Shown here piece by piece: positions 1 to 9,128 of a DNA stretch of 64,000 nt. The position numbers were made by a program, and so were the translations under genes. The stretch is from Inquilinus limosus DSM 16000. GTDB taxonomy: Bacteria; Pseudomonadota; Alphaproteobacteria; DSM-16000; Inquilinaceae. The notes beneath the pieces were generated by a model, which saw only the letters and a list, made by a program, of their open reading frames with translations, had not been told where the DNA came from and made no database searches. How positions within the stretch are numbered: position 1 is the stretch's first letter; each line of letters starts with the position of its first letter. The stretch lies in contig NZ_KE383987.1 in assembly GCF_000423185.1 (NCBI RefSeq), positions 150,305 through 214,304 on the forward strand. Direction: 5' to 3'.

Positions 1-18
1 CGGGGAATAAGCCCGGCG

Positions 19-56
19 GCGCAGGTTGGGCCGCGGACCGCGAGCCCAACCTGCGC
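19..56. repeat. 13-bp perfect inverted repeat
   Basis: The arms at 19-31 and 44-56 (GCGCAGGTTGGGC and its exact complement) are perfectly paired. The 12-base spacer can itself fold further (CGCGG against CCGCG). No T-run follows, so this is not a classical intrinsic terminator. The AGGTTGGGC core resembles intergenic palindromes common in alphaproteobacterial genomes. The remainder of 1-170, up to the first gene, shows nothing I can name. Confidence 0.75.
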
Positions 57-170
57 ATCCTTATCCGAAAATGCTTTGCATGGCAGACCCGGCGCGATCG
101 TCCATGGCCCTGGCGATTCGTCCGGCGTAAGTCTTAGGGAACGACCGAGCCGCAACGGGCCCCGTTTCCG

Positions 171-1103
171 ATGACGATCTCTCAGGCCGAACCGAAAGGG
201 TCCGCGGACGAAGCGGCCCCGGCCTCCATCCTGCCCGCCATCGGCTACAAGCTGGCCTCGGCCGCCCTCTTCACCTGCATGTCGGCGCTGATCAAGCAGC
301 TTGGCGACCAGTACCCGGTCGGGCAGATCGTCTTCGTCCGCAGCTTCTTCGCCATGATCCCGGTGCTGTGGCTGGTGCATCGCCTCGGCGGCTGGCGGGT
401 GCTGCGGACCGAGCGGCTGGGCGGCCATCTGCGCCGCTCCGGCTCCGGCCTCCTGTCGATGTTCTGCGGCTTCACCGCGCTCGGCATGCTGCCGCTGGCG
501 ACCGCGACGGCGCTGGGCTACGCCGCGCCGATGTTCATCACCCTGCTCGCCATCCCGCTGCTCGGCGAGACGGTGCGGATCTACCGCTGGAGCGCCGTGG
601 TGATCGGCTTCATCGGCGTGCTGCTGGTGGTGCATCCGAGCCCCGCCACGGGCGTCTCGCTCGGTGCCCTGGTGGCGCTGGGCGGGGCGCTGGCCACCGC
701 CTTCGCCATGATCTCGATCCGCAAGATGGCGGACACCGAGCCGAACGTCACCATCGTCTTCTACTTCACCCTGTCCGGCACCGTCGCCGGCGCCGCCACC
801 CTGCCCTTCATCGGCGTCTGGCCGGACCTGATCGACATTCCGATCCTGGTCGCGGTCGGCCTCCTCGGCGGCATCGCCCAGATCCTGATGACCAAGGCCT
901 ACCAGCTGGCCCCGGCCTCGGTGATCGCGCCCTTCGACTACGCCTCGCTGGTCTTCGCCCTCGGCCTCGGCCTGCTGATCTGGGCCGAGTTCCCGACCCC
1001 GATCGAGCTGGTCGGCACCGCGGTGATCGTCGGCTCCAGCCTGTTCATCGCCTTCCGCGAGCGGCAGCGCCGGATCGTCCGCCCGGTCGGCAAATCCATG
1101 TGA
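171..1103 (+). CDS. DMT-family (EamA) transporter
   Basis: This is a 310-residue integral membrane protein with about ten hydrophobic helices arranged as two EamA repeats, roughly residues 25-155 and 165-297. That is the usual size and topology of drug/metabolite-superfamily permeases (RhaT/YdcZ/S-adenosylmethionine-transporter-like). The start of the first repeat (FTCMSALIKQL) and the helix with GYAAPMFITLL in the first half are typical of the family. It would act in the inner membrane as a metabolite exporter or importer. The substrate cannot be read from sequence. There is no strong ribosome-binding site before the ATG. It stands alone, 47 bases before the next gene. Confidence 0.85.
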   Translation: MTISQAEPKGSADEAAPASILPAIGYKLASAALFTCMSALIKQLGDQYPVGQIVFVRSFFAMIPVLWLVHRLGGWRVLRTERLGGHLRRSGSGLLSMFCGFTALGMLPLATATALGYAAPMFITLLAIPLLGETVRIYRWSAVVIGFIGVLLVVHPSPATGVSLGALVALGGALATAFAMISIRKMADTEPNVTIVFYFTLSGTVAGAATLPFIGVWPDLIDIPILVAVGLLGGIAQILMTKAYQLAPASVIAPFDYASLVFALGLGLLIWAEFPTPIELVGTAVIVGSSLFIAFRERQRRIVRPVGKSM

Positions 1104-1150
1104 CTCTCAGGCGCTTGCGCTGAGTCGTAGGAATCGGAGACTGTCCGGCC

Positions 1151-1672
1151 ATGTCGGTCGCATCCTTCGGTTCCCGAGTCGCCCGGGCCCTCGCTCTCTC
1201 CATCGCCCTGCTGCTCGGCCCGGCTGCGGCGGCATGGGCCGGCTGCACCGATGCCGCGGCGCCGGAGGTGAACTGGCGGCGCTGCCTGCAGGATGGGCGC
1301 CTCCTGAGCCGCGTCGACCTGACCGGCGCCCAGCTGCGCGACGTCAGCCTGACCCGCGCCATCATGGACGGGGCGATCCTGACCGGCGCCGAGGCCTACG
1401 GCGCCAAGTTCATCCGCACCTCCCTTCAAGGCGCCAAGCTGGATTCCGCCCGCCTGACCAACACCGACTTCACCGATGCCGACCTGACCGGCGCCGACCT
1501 GAGCAAGAGCGACCTGCGCAACGCCCGCTTCGTCGGCGCCAGGCTGCGCGGCGCCATCCTGACCGGGGCGGAGCTGCGCGGCACCGTGTTCCGCGACGCC
1601 GACCTGTCCGGCGCCACCTGGACCGACGGCGTCAAGATCTGCGCCGAGGGCTCGATCGGGCTGTGCGAATAA
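1151..1672 (+). CDS. secreted pentapeptide-repeat protein
   Basis: This 173-residue protein has an N-terminal signal peptide (hydrophobic core to about residue 27, ending ...AAAWA before GC). From about residue 55 to 155 it carries tandem A(D/N)LxX pentapeptides (VDLTG, ADLTG, ADLSK, ADLSG), which predict a right-handed quadrilateral beta-helix. The C-terminal end, W-T-D-G followed by a Cys pair around G-S-I-G-L, is a known cap of exported alphaproteobacterial pentapeptide proteins, and the two cysteines may form a disulfide in the periplasm. Function is unknown. It is not the Qnr/MfpA type, which is cytoplasmic. Confidence 0.8.
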   Translation: MSVASFGSRVARALALSIALLLGPAAAAWAGCTDAAAPEVNWRRCLQDGRLLSRVDLTGAQLRDVSLTRAIMDGAILTGAEAYGAKFIRTSLQGAKLDSARLTNTDFTDADLTGADLSKSDLRNARFVGARLRGAILTGAELRGTVFRDADLSGATWTDGVKICAEGSIGLCE

Positions 1673-1715
1673 CCTGGCGGGGCATGGCCCTCCGAAGAGC
1701 GAACCGAGCAAACCG

Positions 1716-2234
1716 ATGACCAGCACCGACCGCCCCACGCGGCACCTTGCTTTTCCCCTCGACCGGATCATCGCGGCCATCCAGATCCTCGGCGGTCTCG
1801 CCGGGCTGACGGAGATCGGCTCGCGGCTCTATCGCGACGGCGGATCGATCCCCTCGCTGACGCAGGGGCTGGTGATCCTGGCCGCCACCCTGATGATGCT
1901 GCTCTGCATCGTCGCCGGCGCCCTGCTGTGGAGACGCCGTGCCCTCGGCTATTCCCTGTCGCTGCTGGTCCAGGCCGGCCAGATCCCGATCCTTTACACC
2001 GCCGGCTTCGCTTATCATTTCCACATGATCGCGCGGCTTCCGGTGACGCTGGTCGCCGGCGCCACAGCGATGTCGATCACGCCGTCCTACGGCATCGGCC
2101 TGGACCCGTTCCAGGGGGCGCTGTCGTTCGGTCTCTATCTCGACACCGGCCTGGCCGGGACGATTGTCGCGCTCAACCTGGTGCCGGTCGTCCTCTGCAT
2201 CATCCTCGAGTATTTCCGGCAGCGGAACCGGTAG
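1716..2234 (+). CDS. hypothetical membrane protein
   Basis: This 172-residue protein has about four transmembrane helices (around residues 14-32, 48-70, 78-97 and 145-165) and a polar segment between the third and fourth. I do not recognise the family. It begins 43 bases after the pentapeptide-repeat gene on the same strand and could be cotranscribed with it. It ends just before the large palindrome at 2285-2376, which could serve as its transcript end. Confidence 0.55.
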   Translation: MTSTDRPTRHLAFPLDRIIAAIQILGGLAGLTEIGSRLYRDGGSIPSLTQGLVILAATLMMLLCIVAGALLWRRRALGYSLSLLVQAGQIPILYTAGFAYHFHMIARLPVTLVAGATAMSITPSYGIGLDPFQGALSFGLYLDTGLAGTIVALNLVPVVLCIILEYFRQRNR

Positions 2235-2284
2235 CCCAGGTAATTCATACCAGCGGTCTTTGAGTTCGACTCTCCGACCCCTTT

Positions 2285-2376
2285 CCGTCATGGCGAGGCG
2301 CGCAGCGCCGTGGCCATCCAGGGCCGCTCACACCGGCCCCTGGATGGCCACGGCGCTGCGCGCCTCGCCATGACGG
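2285..2376. repeat. long palindromic intergenic repeat (copy 1, 39-bp perfect arms)
   Basis: The left arm (2285-2323) is the exact reverse complement of the right arm (2338-2376), with a spacer of about 14 bases. The outer ends read CCGTCATGGCGAGG and its complement, and the inner ends read ATCCAGGG. Three other intergenic elements in the window share the GTCAT...ATCCAG(G/A)G architecture (15838-15922, 27371-27458, 36387-36463), so this is a dispersed family. It fills the convergent gap between the membrane protein and the acetyltransferase, ending one base from the latter's stop codon. Confidence 0.9.
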
Positions 2377-2377
2377 C

Positions 2378-2878
2378 TCAATATTTCGGGCCGTTGATAT
2401 CCGCCTTCGCCAGTGCCGCCAGCTCCTCACCGCTGAGGCGATAGCCGGTCCAGTCGAACTTGTGCTCGAAGCCGAGCCGCTCATAGACGTCCCGCGCCGG
2501 GTTCCAGGTCAGGACCGAGAGGTCGAGCCGCTTGCCGCCGCGCTCGACCACCAGCTTGGCGATCCGGGCCACCAGCGCCCGGCCGACGCCGAGACCGCGG
2601 GCGGCGTCGCGGACATAGAGGTCCTCGAGATAGATCCCCTCCCGCCCCTCCCAGGTCGAGTAGCTGGAGAAGAACAGGGCGAAGCCCAGCACCTGGCCGC
2701 CGCGTTCGGCGATCAGCGCCTCGAACTTCGGATTCGGCCCCCAGCCGTCGCGCAAGAGGTCGGCCTCAGTCGCCAGCACCGCGTCCGGTTCCTTCTCGAA
2801 CACCGCCAGCTCGGTGATCATCGCCAGGATCTCCTTGGCGTCGCGGGGCTCGGCGGGGCGGATCACGAGGTCGGTCAT
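2378..2878 (-). CDS. GNAT-family N-acetyltransferase (diamine acetyltransferase-like)
   Basis: The product has 166 residues with a single GNAT domain. The acetyl-CoA loop is the RGLGVGRAL motif, and the segment YSTWEGREGIYLEDLYV is characteristic of the spermidine/diamine N-acetyltransferase (SSAT) branch. The final W-x-x-Y-R-L-x-G-E-x-L is also typical. I chose the ATG at 2878 because the protein then begins with the beta-1 strand (LVIRPAEP). The frame stays open further upstream, but that part lacks family similarity. The substrate (polyamine, thialysine or other amine) is inferred only from branch resemblance. Confidence 0.85.
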   Translation of the reverse strand: MTDLVIRPAEPRDAKEILAMITELAVFEKEPDAVLATEADLLRDGWGPNPKFEALIAERGGQVLGFALFFSSYSTWEGREGIYLEDLYVRDAARGLGVGRALVARIAKLVVERGGKRLDLSVLTWNPARDVYERLGFEHKFDWTGYRLSGEELAALAKADINGPKY

Positions 2879-2982
2879 GGCAGGTCTCGGTTCGGGGTTG
2901 CGGCGATCCTCGACGGGTCCCCAACCTGCGTCAACCGGACGCCGAGCGTTTCGATGCAGGCCGGTCATGCTATAGGAGACGC

Positions 2983-5229
2983 ATGGTCGAACTTTCCCGG
3001 AACATGCCGGCCGGCTTCGAGCCGCCGTATCTGCAGAACCTGAACCCGGCGCAGCGCCAGGCGGTCGAGACGCTGGACGGCCCGGTGCTGGTGCTGGCCG
3101 GCGCCGGCACCGGCAAGACCCGGGTGCTGACCACCCGGCTGGCGCATCTCTTGTCGACCCGCCGGGCCTGGCCGAGCCAGGTGCTGACCGTCACCTTCAC
3201 CAACCGCGCTGCCCGCGAGATGCGCGAGCGCGTGTCCCAGTTGCTGGGCACCCCGACCGAGGGCTGGTGGATGGGCACCTTCCATGCCCTGGCCGCCCGC
3301 ATCCTGCGCCGGCATGCCGAGCTGGTGGGCCTGCGCTCCAACTTCTCGATCCTCGACACCGACGACCAGATCCGGCTGATGAAGCAGCTGATCGAGGCCG
3401 ACGCCATCGATTCGAAGCGCTGGCCGGCCCGGGTGCTGCTGGGCGTGATCGAGCGCTGGAAGGACCGCGGCCTGACCCCGGCCAAGCTGAAGCCGGCCGA
3501 TGCCGGCGAGGTCGCCCAGGGGCGCATGCTGCAGCTCTACATCGCCTATCAGGAGCGGCTGCGGACGCTGAACGCCTGCGATTTCGGCGACCTGCTGCTG
3601 CACAACCTGACCATCTTCCAGGAGCATGCGGAGATCCTGGCCGAGTACCAGGACCGCTTCCGCTACATCCTGGTCGACGAGTACCAGGACACCAACGTCT
3701 CGCAGTATCTCTGGCTGCGCCTGCTGGCCCAGAAGCACCGCAACCTGTGCTGCGTCGGCGACGACGACCAGTCGATCTATTCCTGGCGCGGCGCCGAGAT
3801 CGGCAACATCCTGCGCTTCGAGCAGGACTTCCCCGGCGCCGCCGTGATCCGGCTGGAGCAGAACTACCGCTCCACCAGCCACATCCTCGGCGCCGCCGGC
3901 GGGCTGATCGCGCACAACCAGGGCCGCCTGGGCAAGACCCTGTTCACCGAGGCGGAGGGCGGCGATTCGGTGGTCGTCCGCAGCGTCTGGGATGGCGAGG
4001 AGGAGGCGCGCTGGGTCGGCGACGAGATCGAGCGGCTGCAGCAGCAGAAGGTGCCGCTCAACGAGGTCGCGGTGCTGGTCCGCGCCGGCTTCCAGATGCG
4101 CGAGTTCGAGGAGCGCTTCCTGACCCTCGGCCTGCCCTATCGCGTCGTCGGCGGCCCGCGCTTCTACGAACGGCAGGAGATCCGCGACGCCATCGCCTAT
4201 CTGCGCGTGGTGGCCCAGCCGGACGACGACCTGGCCTACGAGCGCATCGTCAACGTGCCGAAGCGCGGCCTGGGCGACGCCACCGTCCAGCTGCTGTACC
4301 GGGTCGCCCGCGCCCAGGGCGTGGCATTGACGGAGGCGACGCTGCGGCTGATCGAGACCGACGAGCTGAAGCCGAAGCCGCGCGGCGCCTTGCGTGTCCT
4401 GATGGGCGATTTCGAGCGCTGGCGCCGGATGCTGGAGCAGGCCTCGCATGTCGAGGTCGCCCAGACCGTGCTGGACGAGAGCGGCTACACCGCCATGTGG
4501 CAGGCCGACAAGTCGCCCGAGGCCGCCGGCCGGCTGGACAACCTCAAGGAACTGATCAACGCCATGGGGGAGTTCGAGACCCTCCAGGCCTTCCTCGAGC
4601 ATGTCAGCCTGGTGATGGAGAACGAGTCTGGCCAGAGCGGCGAGCAGGTGACGCTGATGACCCTGCACGCGGCCAAGGGGCTGGAGTTCGCCCATGTCTT
4701 CCTGCCGGGGTGGGAGGAAGGGGTATTCCCGAACCAGCGCGCCCTCGACGACGGCGGCATCGCCGCGCTGGAGGAGGAGCGGCGCCTGGCCTATGTCGGG
4801 CTGACCCGGGCGAAGCGCCGCGCCTATGTCTCCGCCGCCGCCAACCGCCGCATCCACGGCCAGTGGCAGACGGCGCTGCCCTCGCGCTTCATCGGCGAGC
4901 TGCCGGACGCGCATGTCGAGGTGACTTCGGACACCGGCTTCGGCGGCGACCGCTTCGTCGAGGCGGCGCCGACCCGGCTGTGGACGGCGCCCGCGCAGAC
5001 CGGCTTCATGCGCCGCGCCCCGGTGACGATCGAAGGCAGCGGCTACGAGGTGCGGGAACGGCCGCGCCCGGCCCGCGCCTTTAATGTCGGCGACCGGGTG
5101 TTCCACCAGAAGTTCGGCTATGGCGAGGTCCGCAGCGTCGACAGCGACAAGCTGACCATCGCCTTCGATCATTCCGGCGAGAAGCGGGTGATGGACAGCT
5201 TCGTCGTCCCCGCCGCCGAGGCAGGATAG
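2983..5229 (+). CDS. uvrD: ATP-dependent DNA helicase, UvrD/PcrA/Rep family
   Basis: The 748-residue product has the full superfamily 1A helicase motif set: Walker A GAGTGKTR at residues 40-47, motif II LVDEYQDTN, motif III GDDDQSIYSWRG near 259, motif IV QNYRS, motif V LMTLHAAKGLEF and motif VI VGLTRAKR. The last 50 residues (GDRVFHQKFGYGEV...) form the Tudor-like RNA-polymerase-binding tail of UvrD/PcrA. It should unwind DNA 3' to 5' in repair and replication-transcription conflict. Length is slightly above E. coli UvrD (720). It lies alone, with a divergent acetyltransferase upstream. UvrD is preferred over Rep because of the Tudor tail. Confidence 0.93.
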   Translation: MVELSRNMPAGFEPPYLQNLNPAQRQAVETLDGPVLVLAGAGTGKTRVLTTRLAHLLSTRRAWPSQVLTVTFTNRAAREMRERVSQLLGTPTEGWWMGTFHALAARILRRHAELVGLRSNFSILDTDDQIRLMKQLIEADAIDSKRWPARVLLGVIERWKDRGLTPAKLKPADAGEVAQGRMLQLYIAYQERLRTLNACDFGDLLLHNLTIFQEHAEILAEYQDRFRYILVDEYQDTNVSQYLWLRLLAQKHRNLCCVGDDDQSIYSWRGAEIGNILRFEQDFPGAAVIRLEQNYRSTSHILGAAGGLIAHNQGRLGKTLFTEAEGGDSVVVRSVWDGEEEARWVGDEIERLQQQKVPLNEVAVLVRAGFQMREFEERFLTLGLPYRVVGGPRFYERQEIRDAIAYLRVVAQPDDDLAYERIVNVPKRGLGDATVQLLYRVARAQGVALTEATLRLIETDELKPKPRGALRVLMGDFERWRRMLEQASHVEVAQTVLDESGYTAMWQADKSPEAAGRLDNLKELINAMGEFETLQAFLEHVSLVMENESGQSGEQVTLMTLHAAKGLEFAHVFLPGWEEGVFPNQRALDDGGIAALEEERRLAYVGLTRAKRRAYVSAAANRRIHGQWQTALPSRFIGELPDAHVEVTSDTGFGGDRFVEAAPTRLWTAPAQTGFMRRAPVTIEGSGYEVRERPRPARAFNVGDRVFHQKFGYGEVRSVDSDKLTIAFDHSGEKRVMDSFVVPAAEAG

Positions 5230-5237
5230 GCAAACCC

Positions 5238-5903
5238 ATGCGAGTGATGGTTCGAGGCGCGGCGCTGGCGCTGACCGCCGCGCTGGCGGCGTCCGGCGCG
5301 GCCGCGGCGGAGACGGGCGGCACGCTGATCGTCCCCGGCGGCAACGGCGAGATCCTGGCCCTGACCGTGCCGCCGGGCTGGAGCCGCAGCTTCGCCGGCG
5401 TCGAGGGCAGCACCACCGTGGTCGAATGGCGCCCCGCCGACCCGGCCGAGGCCGCCGACGGCAGCATCACCGTGACCCGCATCGGCGGGCTGGGCAGCAG
5501 CGACCCGGCGGATTTCATCCGCGAGAGCGTCGAGGCCCTGAAGCCGGACTGCGACGACGTGGTCGAAGGCCAGGTCCGGACCGACCCGGCCGGCACCGTG
5601 CGCACCGCGCTCGGCTGCACCCGGCGCAAGAGCGACGGCCAGGGCGAGATGCAGCTGCTGCACATCGCCGTCGGCCGCGAGGCGATCTATGTCGCCCGCC
5701 GGATCTGGCCGCTGGCCGCCTATGACAAGGCGCATATCCCCCTCTCCTCCGCCCAGATCGCCGAGGGCGGCGCCGATATCGACGACCTTCGCGTGTGCAA
5801 CCTGCCCGGCGTCGGCACCCCCTGCCCGGCCGAGCTGGCGGCAGCGCTGAAGGACAAGATCACCGACCTGTCGCCGCTGGTGCTGAAGAGCGGAGCGCCC
5901 TAA
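5238..5903 (+). CDS. hypothetical exported protein
   Basis: This 221-residue protein starts with a clear Sec signal peptide (about residues 1-26, cleavage after ASGAAAA). The mature part contains four cysteines (PDC, LGC, VCN, TPC), consistent with periplasmic disulfides. No known domain is recognised. The start is 8 bases behind the helicase stop. The end overlaps the convergent gene by four bases (5900-5903). Confidence 0.6.
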   Translation: MRVMVRGAALALTAALAASGAAAAETGGTLIVPGGNGEILALTVPPGWSRSFAGVEGSTTVVEWRPADPAEAADGSITVTRIGGLGSSDPADFIRESVEALKPDCDDVVEGQVRTDPAGTVRTALGCTRRKSDGQGEMQLLHIAVGREAIYVARRIWPLAAYDKAHIPLSSAQIAEGGADIDDLRVCNLPGVGTPCPAELAAALKDKITDLSPLVLKSGAP

Positions 5904-6346
5904 CCGGACCGCCAGCGCAGCGCCGACAGCGTGATCAGGCACAGGGCGATGAAGGTCAGGATCGCATTGGCGGCGTGGGAGTATTCCCATTGCAGCCGCA
6001 GTTCCGCCCAGTTCCGAGGAACCGCGGTCCAGTTCGCCGTCGCCTGATTGGCGGGATAGGTCCAGAGGAAGAACACCGCGAGCGTGGCGGCCAGGCACAG
6101 GGTACCGATCAGGGCGAGCCGGAACGGCCCGGGCTGCCGGCGCGCGCCGATCGCCATGGCGAGATCCGCCGCCAGCGCCGCGATGAGAACGGTGCCGAGC
6201 AGCGCCCAGCCGCGATAGATCTCCTGGGCCGTGAAATAGGCGGTCGCGTCCATGCCGAGCTTGTTCGGCATGGCCAGCAGATGCGCGCCGCCCGGAACCA
6301 GCGCCAGGGCGGTCAGCACGATGGCCAGGAACTGCAGCGCCTTCAT
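5900..6346 (-). CDS. DUF1772-like small membrane protein
   Basis: The 148 residues hold four transmembrane helices. The first helix contains an internal GGAHL motif, and before the last helix there is a conserved W..VP.NW.ELR.QWEYSHA segment. Both are features of the DUF1772/anthrone-oxygenase-like membrane family. No catalytic role can be assigned in bacteria. The gene is convergent with the exported protein and divergent from the ABC importer. The 235-base gap up to 6582 contains a possible TTGACT box at 6457-6462 facing the importer. Confidence 0.6.
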   Translation of the reverse strand: MKALQFLAIVLTALALVPGGAHLLAMPNKLGMDATAYFTAQEIYRGWALLGTVLIAALAADLAMAIGARRQPGPFRLALIGTLCLAATLAVFFLWTYPANQATANWTAVPRNWAELRLQWEYSHAANAILTFIALCLITLSALRWRSG

Positions 6347-6581
6347 CGAGCGTCTCGCCAGTCTCGGATGAATCTAGACGCTGCCGCCGCGGCGGAAACC
6401 CGCCGGGATACCCCGGATGGTGACGCACGCGCACCGCGCGGTGAAGCCGAAAGCTGTTGACTTCGCGCGTACTCCCTTCCCATCATTCGTCCGGCAATAG
6501 CGGACTTCCCCGCGGAATCAGAATTCGGCGGCGTGAAGCGAAAGAAATCCGATAAATTAGAATAAATGTGGAGGCTTCAGC

Positions 6582-8171
6582 ATGAACTTCTCCTTGGCTG
6601 GCCTGTCGAGGCTCGCCCGCATCGCGGCGCTTTCGCTTGCGGCGATTGCCGCGCCCCTGACGCCCGCCCTAGCCGAGGGCAAGACGATCACGGCGGTGCT
6701 GCATTCGGCTCTGCGGGTGCTGGACCCGATCATCACCACCGCCTACATCACCCGCGACCATGGCTACATGATCTACGACACGCTCGTCGCCATGGACGAG
6801 CATTACGAGATCAAGCCGCAGATGGCGGACTGGACCGTCTCCGACGACCGCCTGACCTACACCTTCACCCTGCGCGACGGGCTGAAATGGCATGACGGCC
6901 AGCCGGTGACGGCGGCGGACTGCGTCGCCTCGCTGCGCCGCTGGGGCCAGCGCGACACGCTGGGCCAGCTGCTGCTGGAGAAGACCGCGTCGCTGGAGGC
7001 GAAGGACGACCGCACCATCGTCCTGACCCTGAAGGAGCCTTACGGCCTGGTGCTGCAGGCCCTGGGCAAGCCCAGCTCGATCGTCCCCTTCATGATGCCG
7101 AAGCGGGTCGCCGAGACGCCGGCCGACCAGCCGATCACCGACTACACCGGTTCGGGCCCCTTCCGCTTCGTCACCGAGGAGTTCCAGCCCGGGGTCAAGG
7201 CGGTCTACGCCAAGTTCGCGGACTATGTGCCGCGCACCGAGCCGGCGAGCTGGGCGGCGGGCGGCAAGGTCGTCAAGGTCGACCGGGTCGAATGGGTGGC
7301 GATGAGCGACCAGCAGACCGCGGCCAACGCCCTGCTGACCGGCGAGATCGACTTCTACGAGCAGGTGCCGGTCGATCTGCTGCCGCTGTTCGAGGGCAAT
7401 GACGAGATCGCGGTCCGCATCGCCAACAAGCTGGGCTTCCAGAACATCGGGCGGATGAACTTCCTGTACCCGCCCTTCGACAACAAGAAGATCCGCCAGG
7501 CGGCGCTCTATGCGCTGAACCCGAAGGACTTCATGGATGCGATGACCGGCAACCCGGAATATTACCAGCTCTGCGGCTCGATCTATGGCTGCGGCACGGT
7601 GCTGGCCAGCGAGGCCGGCGCGGTGCAGCCGGATATGGTCAAGGCCAAGCAGCTGCTGCAGGAGGCCGGCTATGACGGCACGCCGGTGGTGCTGATGGCG
7701 CCCACCGACGTCCCGACCGTCAGCATCCAGCCCAACGTCGCGGCCCAGTCGCTGCGCGAGGCCGGATTCAATGTCGACATGCAGGCGATGGACTGGCAAA
7801 CGCTGGTCACCCGCCGCGCCAGCCAGGCGCCGCCGAAGGAGGGCGGCTGGAATCTGTTCTTCACCAACTTCGTCACCTTCGACATGGCCGATCCGCTGTC
7901 CAGCTTCCCCCTGAACGGCAAGGGGCCGAAGGGAGGCTGGTTCGGCTGGCCGACCGACGCCAGGGCCGAGGAACTGCGCGCCCGCTTCGCCCGCAGCCAG
8001 GACCCGGCCGAGCAGAAGGCGCTGGCCGAGGAGCTGCAGAAGCACGTCTATGACGAGGTGATGTACCTGCCGCTCGGCCAGTACAGCGTCCCGACTGCCT
8101 GGCGGACCGCGCTAACCGGGGTCCTGGAGGGCCCCGCCCCATATTTCTGGAACATCGACAAGGCCGAGTAG
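6582..8171 (+). CDS. peptide/nickel-type ABC transporter substrate-binding protein (SBP family 5)
   Basis: The 529-residue periplasmic binding protein has a signal peptide (LARIAALSLAAIAAPLTPALA, residues 10-30, ending ALA before EGK). The SBP_bac_5 domain follows, with the usual LTYTFTLRDGLKWHDGQPVTAADCVASLRRW signature near residues 90-120. A TGGAGG ribosome-binding site precedes the ATG. The next three genes encode permeases and ATPase, so this is the capture component of a complete importer for di/oligopeptides or similar ligands. The ligand is not deducible. Upstream bases 6457-6486 hold a weak sigma70-like TTGACT-N18-CATCAT. Confidence 0.92.
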   Translation: MNFSLAGLSRLARIAALSLAAIAAPLTPALAEGKTITAVLHSALRVLDPIITTAYITRDHGYMIYDTLVAMDEHYEIKPQMADWTVSDDRLTYTFTLRDGLKWHDGQPVTAADCVASLRRWGQRDTLGQLLLEKTASLEAKDDRTIVLTLKEPYGLVLQALGKPSSIVPFMMPKRVAETPADQPITDYTGSGPFRFVTEEFQPGVKAVYAKFADYVPRTEPASWAAGGKVVKVDRVEWVAMSDQQTAANALLTGEIDFYEQVPVDLLPLFEGNDEIAVRIANKLGFQNIGRMNFLYPPFDNKKIRQAALYALNPKDFMDAMTGNPEYYQLCGSIYGCGTVLASEAGAVQPDMVKAKQLLQEAGYDGTPVVLMAPTDVPTVSIQPNVAAQSLREAGFNVDMQAMDWQTLVTRRASQAPPKEGGWNLFFTNFVTFDMADPLSSFPLNGKGPKGGWFGWPTDARAEELRARFARSQDPAEQKALAEELQKHVYDEVMYLPLGQYSVPTAWRTALTGVLEGPAPYFWNIDKAE

Positions 8172-8186
8172 CCGGACGGGCGCGCC

Positions 8187-9128
8187 GTGCTGACCTATCT
8201 CGCCCGCCGCATCCTCGCCACCCTGCCGGTGATCCTGGTCGTGGCGCTGGTGGTGTTCCTGCTGCTGCGGCTGACGCCCGGGGATCCCGCGGCGATCATC
8301 GCCGGCGACCAGGCGACGCCGGAGCAGCTCGCCGCCATCCGCGCGGCGCTCGGCTTGGACCAGCCGCTCTCCACCCAGTTCGTGGGCTGGATCGGCCGGC
8401 TGCTGCACGGCGACCTCGGTGTCTCGCTGATCTCCAAGGTGCCGGTGCTGCAGATGGTCGGGCAGCGGCTGGAGCCGAGCCTGAGCTTGGCCGTCCTGAC
8501 CATCCTGGTCGCCGTGGCGGTGGCGGTGCCGCTCGGCACCCTCGCCGCCTGGCGCCAGGGCGGCTGGGTCGACCGCATCACCATGTCGGTCTCGGTTCTG
8601 GGCTTCTCGGTGCCGGTCTTCGTCGTCGGCTATCTCTGGATCCTGCTGTTCGCGATCGAGTGGAAGCTGCTGCCGGTGCAGGGCTTCAAGAGCCTGGCCG
8701 ACGGGCTGTGGCCCTTCCTGCAGCGCATGATCCTGCCGGTGATGACGCTCAGCCTCGTCTACATCGCGCTGATCGCCCGCATCACCCGGACCAGCGTGAT
8801 CGAGGTGCTGGGCGAGGACTATGTCCGCACCGCCCGGGCCAAAGGCATCAGCGAGCGCGCCGTGCTGTTCCGCCATGCGCTGCGCAACGCCGCGGTGCCG
8901 ATCGTCACCGTGATCGGCATCGGCATCGCCCTTCTGATCAGCGGCGTGGTGGTGACCGAGAGCGTGTTCAACCTGCCCGGCATCGGCCGGCTGACGGTGG
9001 AGGCGGTGCTGGCGCGCGACTATCCGGTGATCCAGGCGGTGATCCTCCTGACCTCCTTCGTCTATGTCGCGGTCAACCTCGTCATCGACCTCGCCTACAC
9101 CGCGCTCGACCCGAGGATCCGCTACTGA
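8187..9128 (+). CDS. ABC transporter permease, DppB/OppB type
   Basis: This 313-residue inner-membrane permease has six predicted helices. It starts with LTYLARRILATLPVILVVAL, the family's usual first helix. The cytoplasmic EAA loop is seen as YVRTARAKGISERAVLFRHALRNA around residues 210-235, where the ATPase docks. The start codon is GTG. The gene lies 15 bases behind the binding-protein gene, and its stop overlaps the next start (TGATG), indicating translational coupling. Confidence 0.92.
   Translation: MLTYLARRILATLPVILVVALVVFLLLRLTPGDPAAIIAGDQATPEQLAAIRAALGLDQPLSTQFVGWIGRLLHGDLGVSLISKVPVLQMVGQRLEPSLSLAVLTILVAVAVAVPLGTLAAWRQGGWVDRITMSVSVLGFSVPVFVVGYLWILLFAIEWKLLPVQGFKSLADGLWPFLQRMILPVMTLSLVYIALIARITRTSVIEVLGEDYVRTARAKGISERAVLFRHALRNAAVPIVTVIGIGIALLISGVVVTESVFNLPGIGRLTVEAVLARDYPVIQAVILLTSFVYVAVNLVIDLAYTALDPRIRY

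Noticed and set aside
2965..5172. Very long open frame on the strand opposite the helicase gene
   Set aside because: High G+C makes the antisense frame open. The translation is repetitive (LDQPQRR-like) with no domain, and the opposite strand has a complete, conserved helicase.
6457..6486. sigma70 promoter (TTGACT-N18-CATCAT) for the ABC importer
   Set aside because: The -10 element matches the consensus in only four of six positions, so it is not listed as a separate feature.
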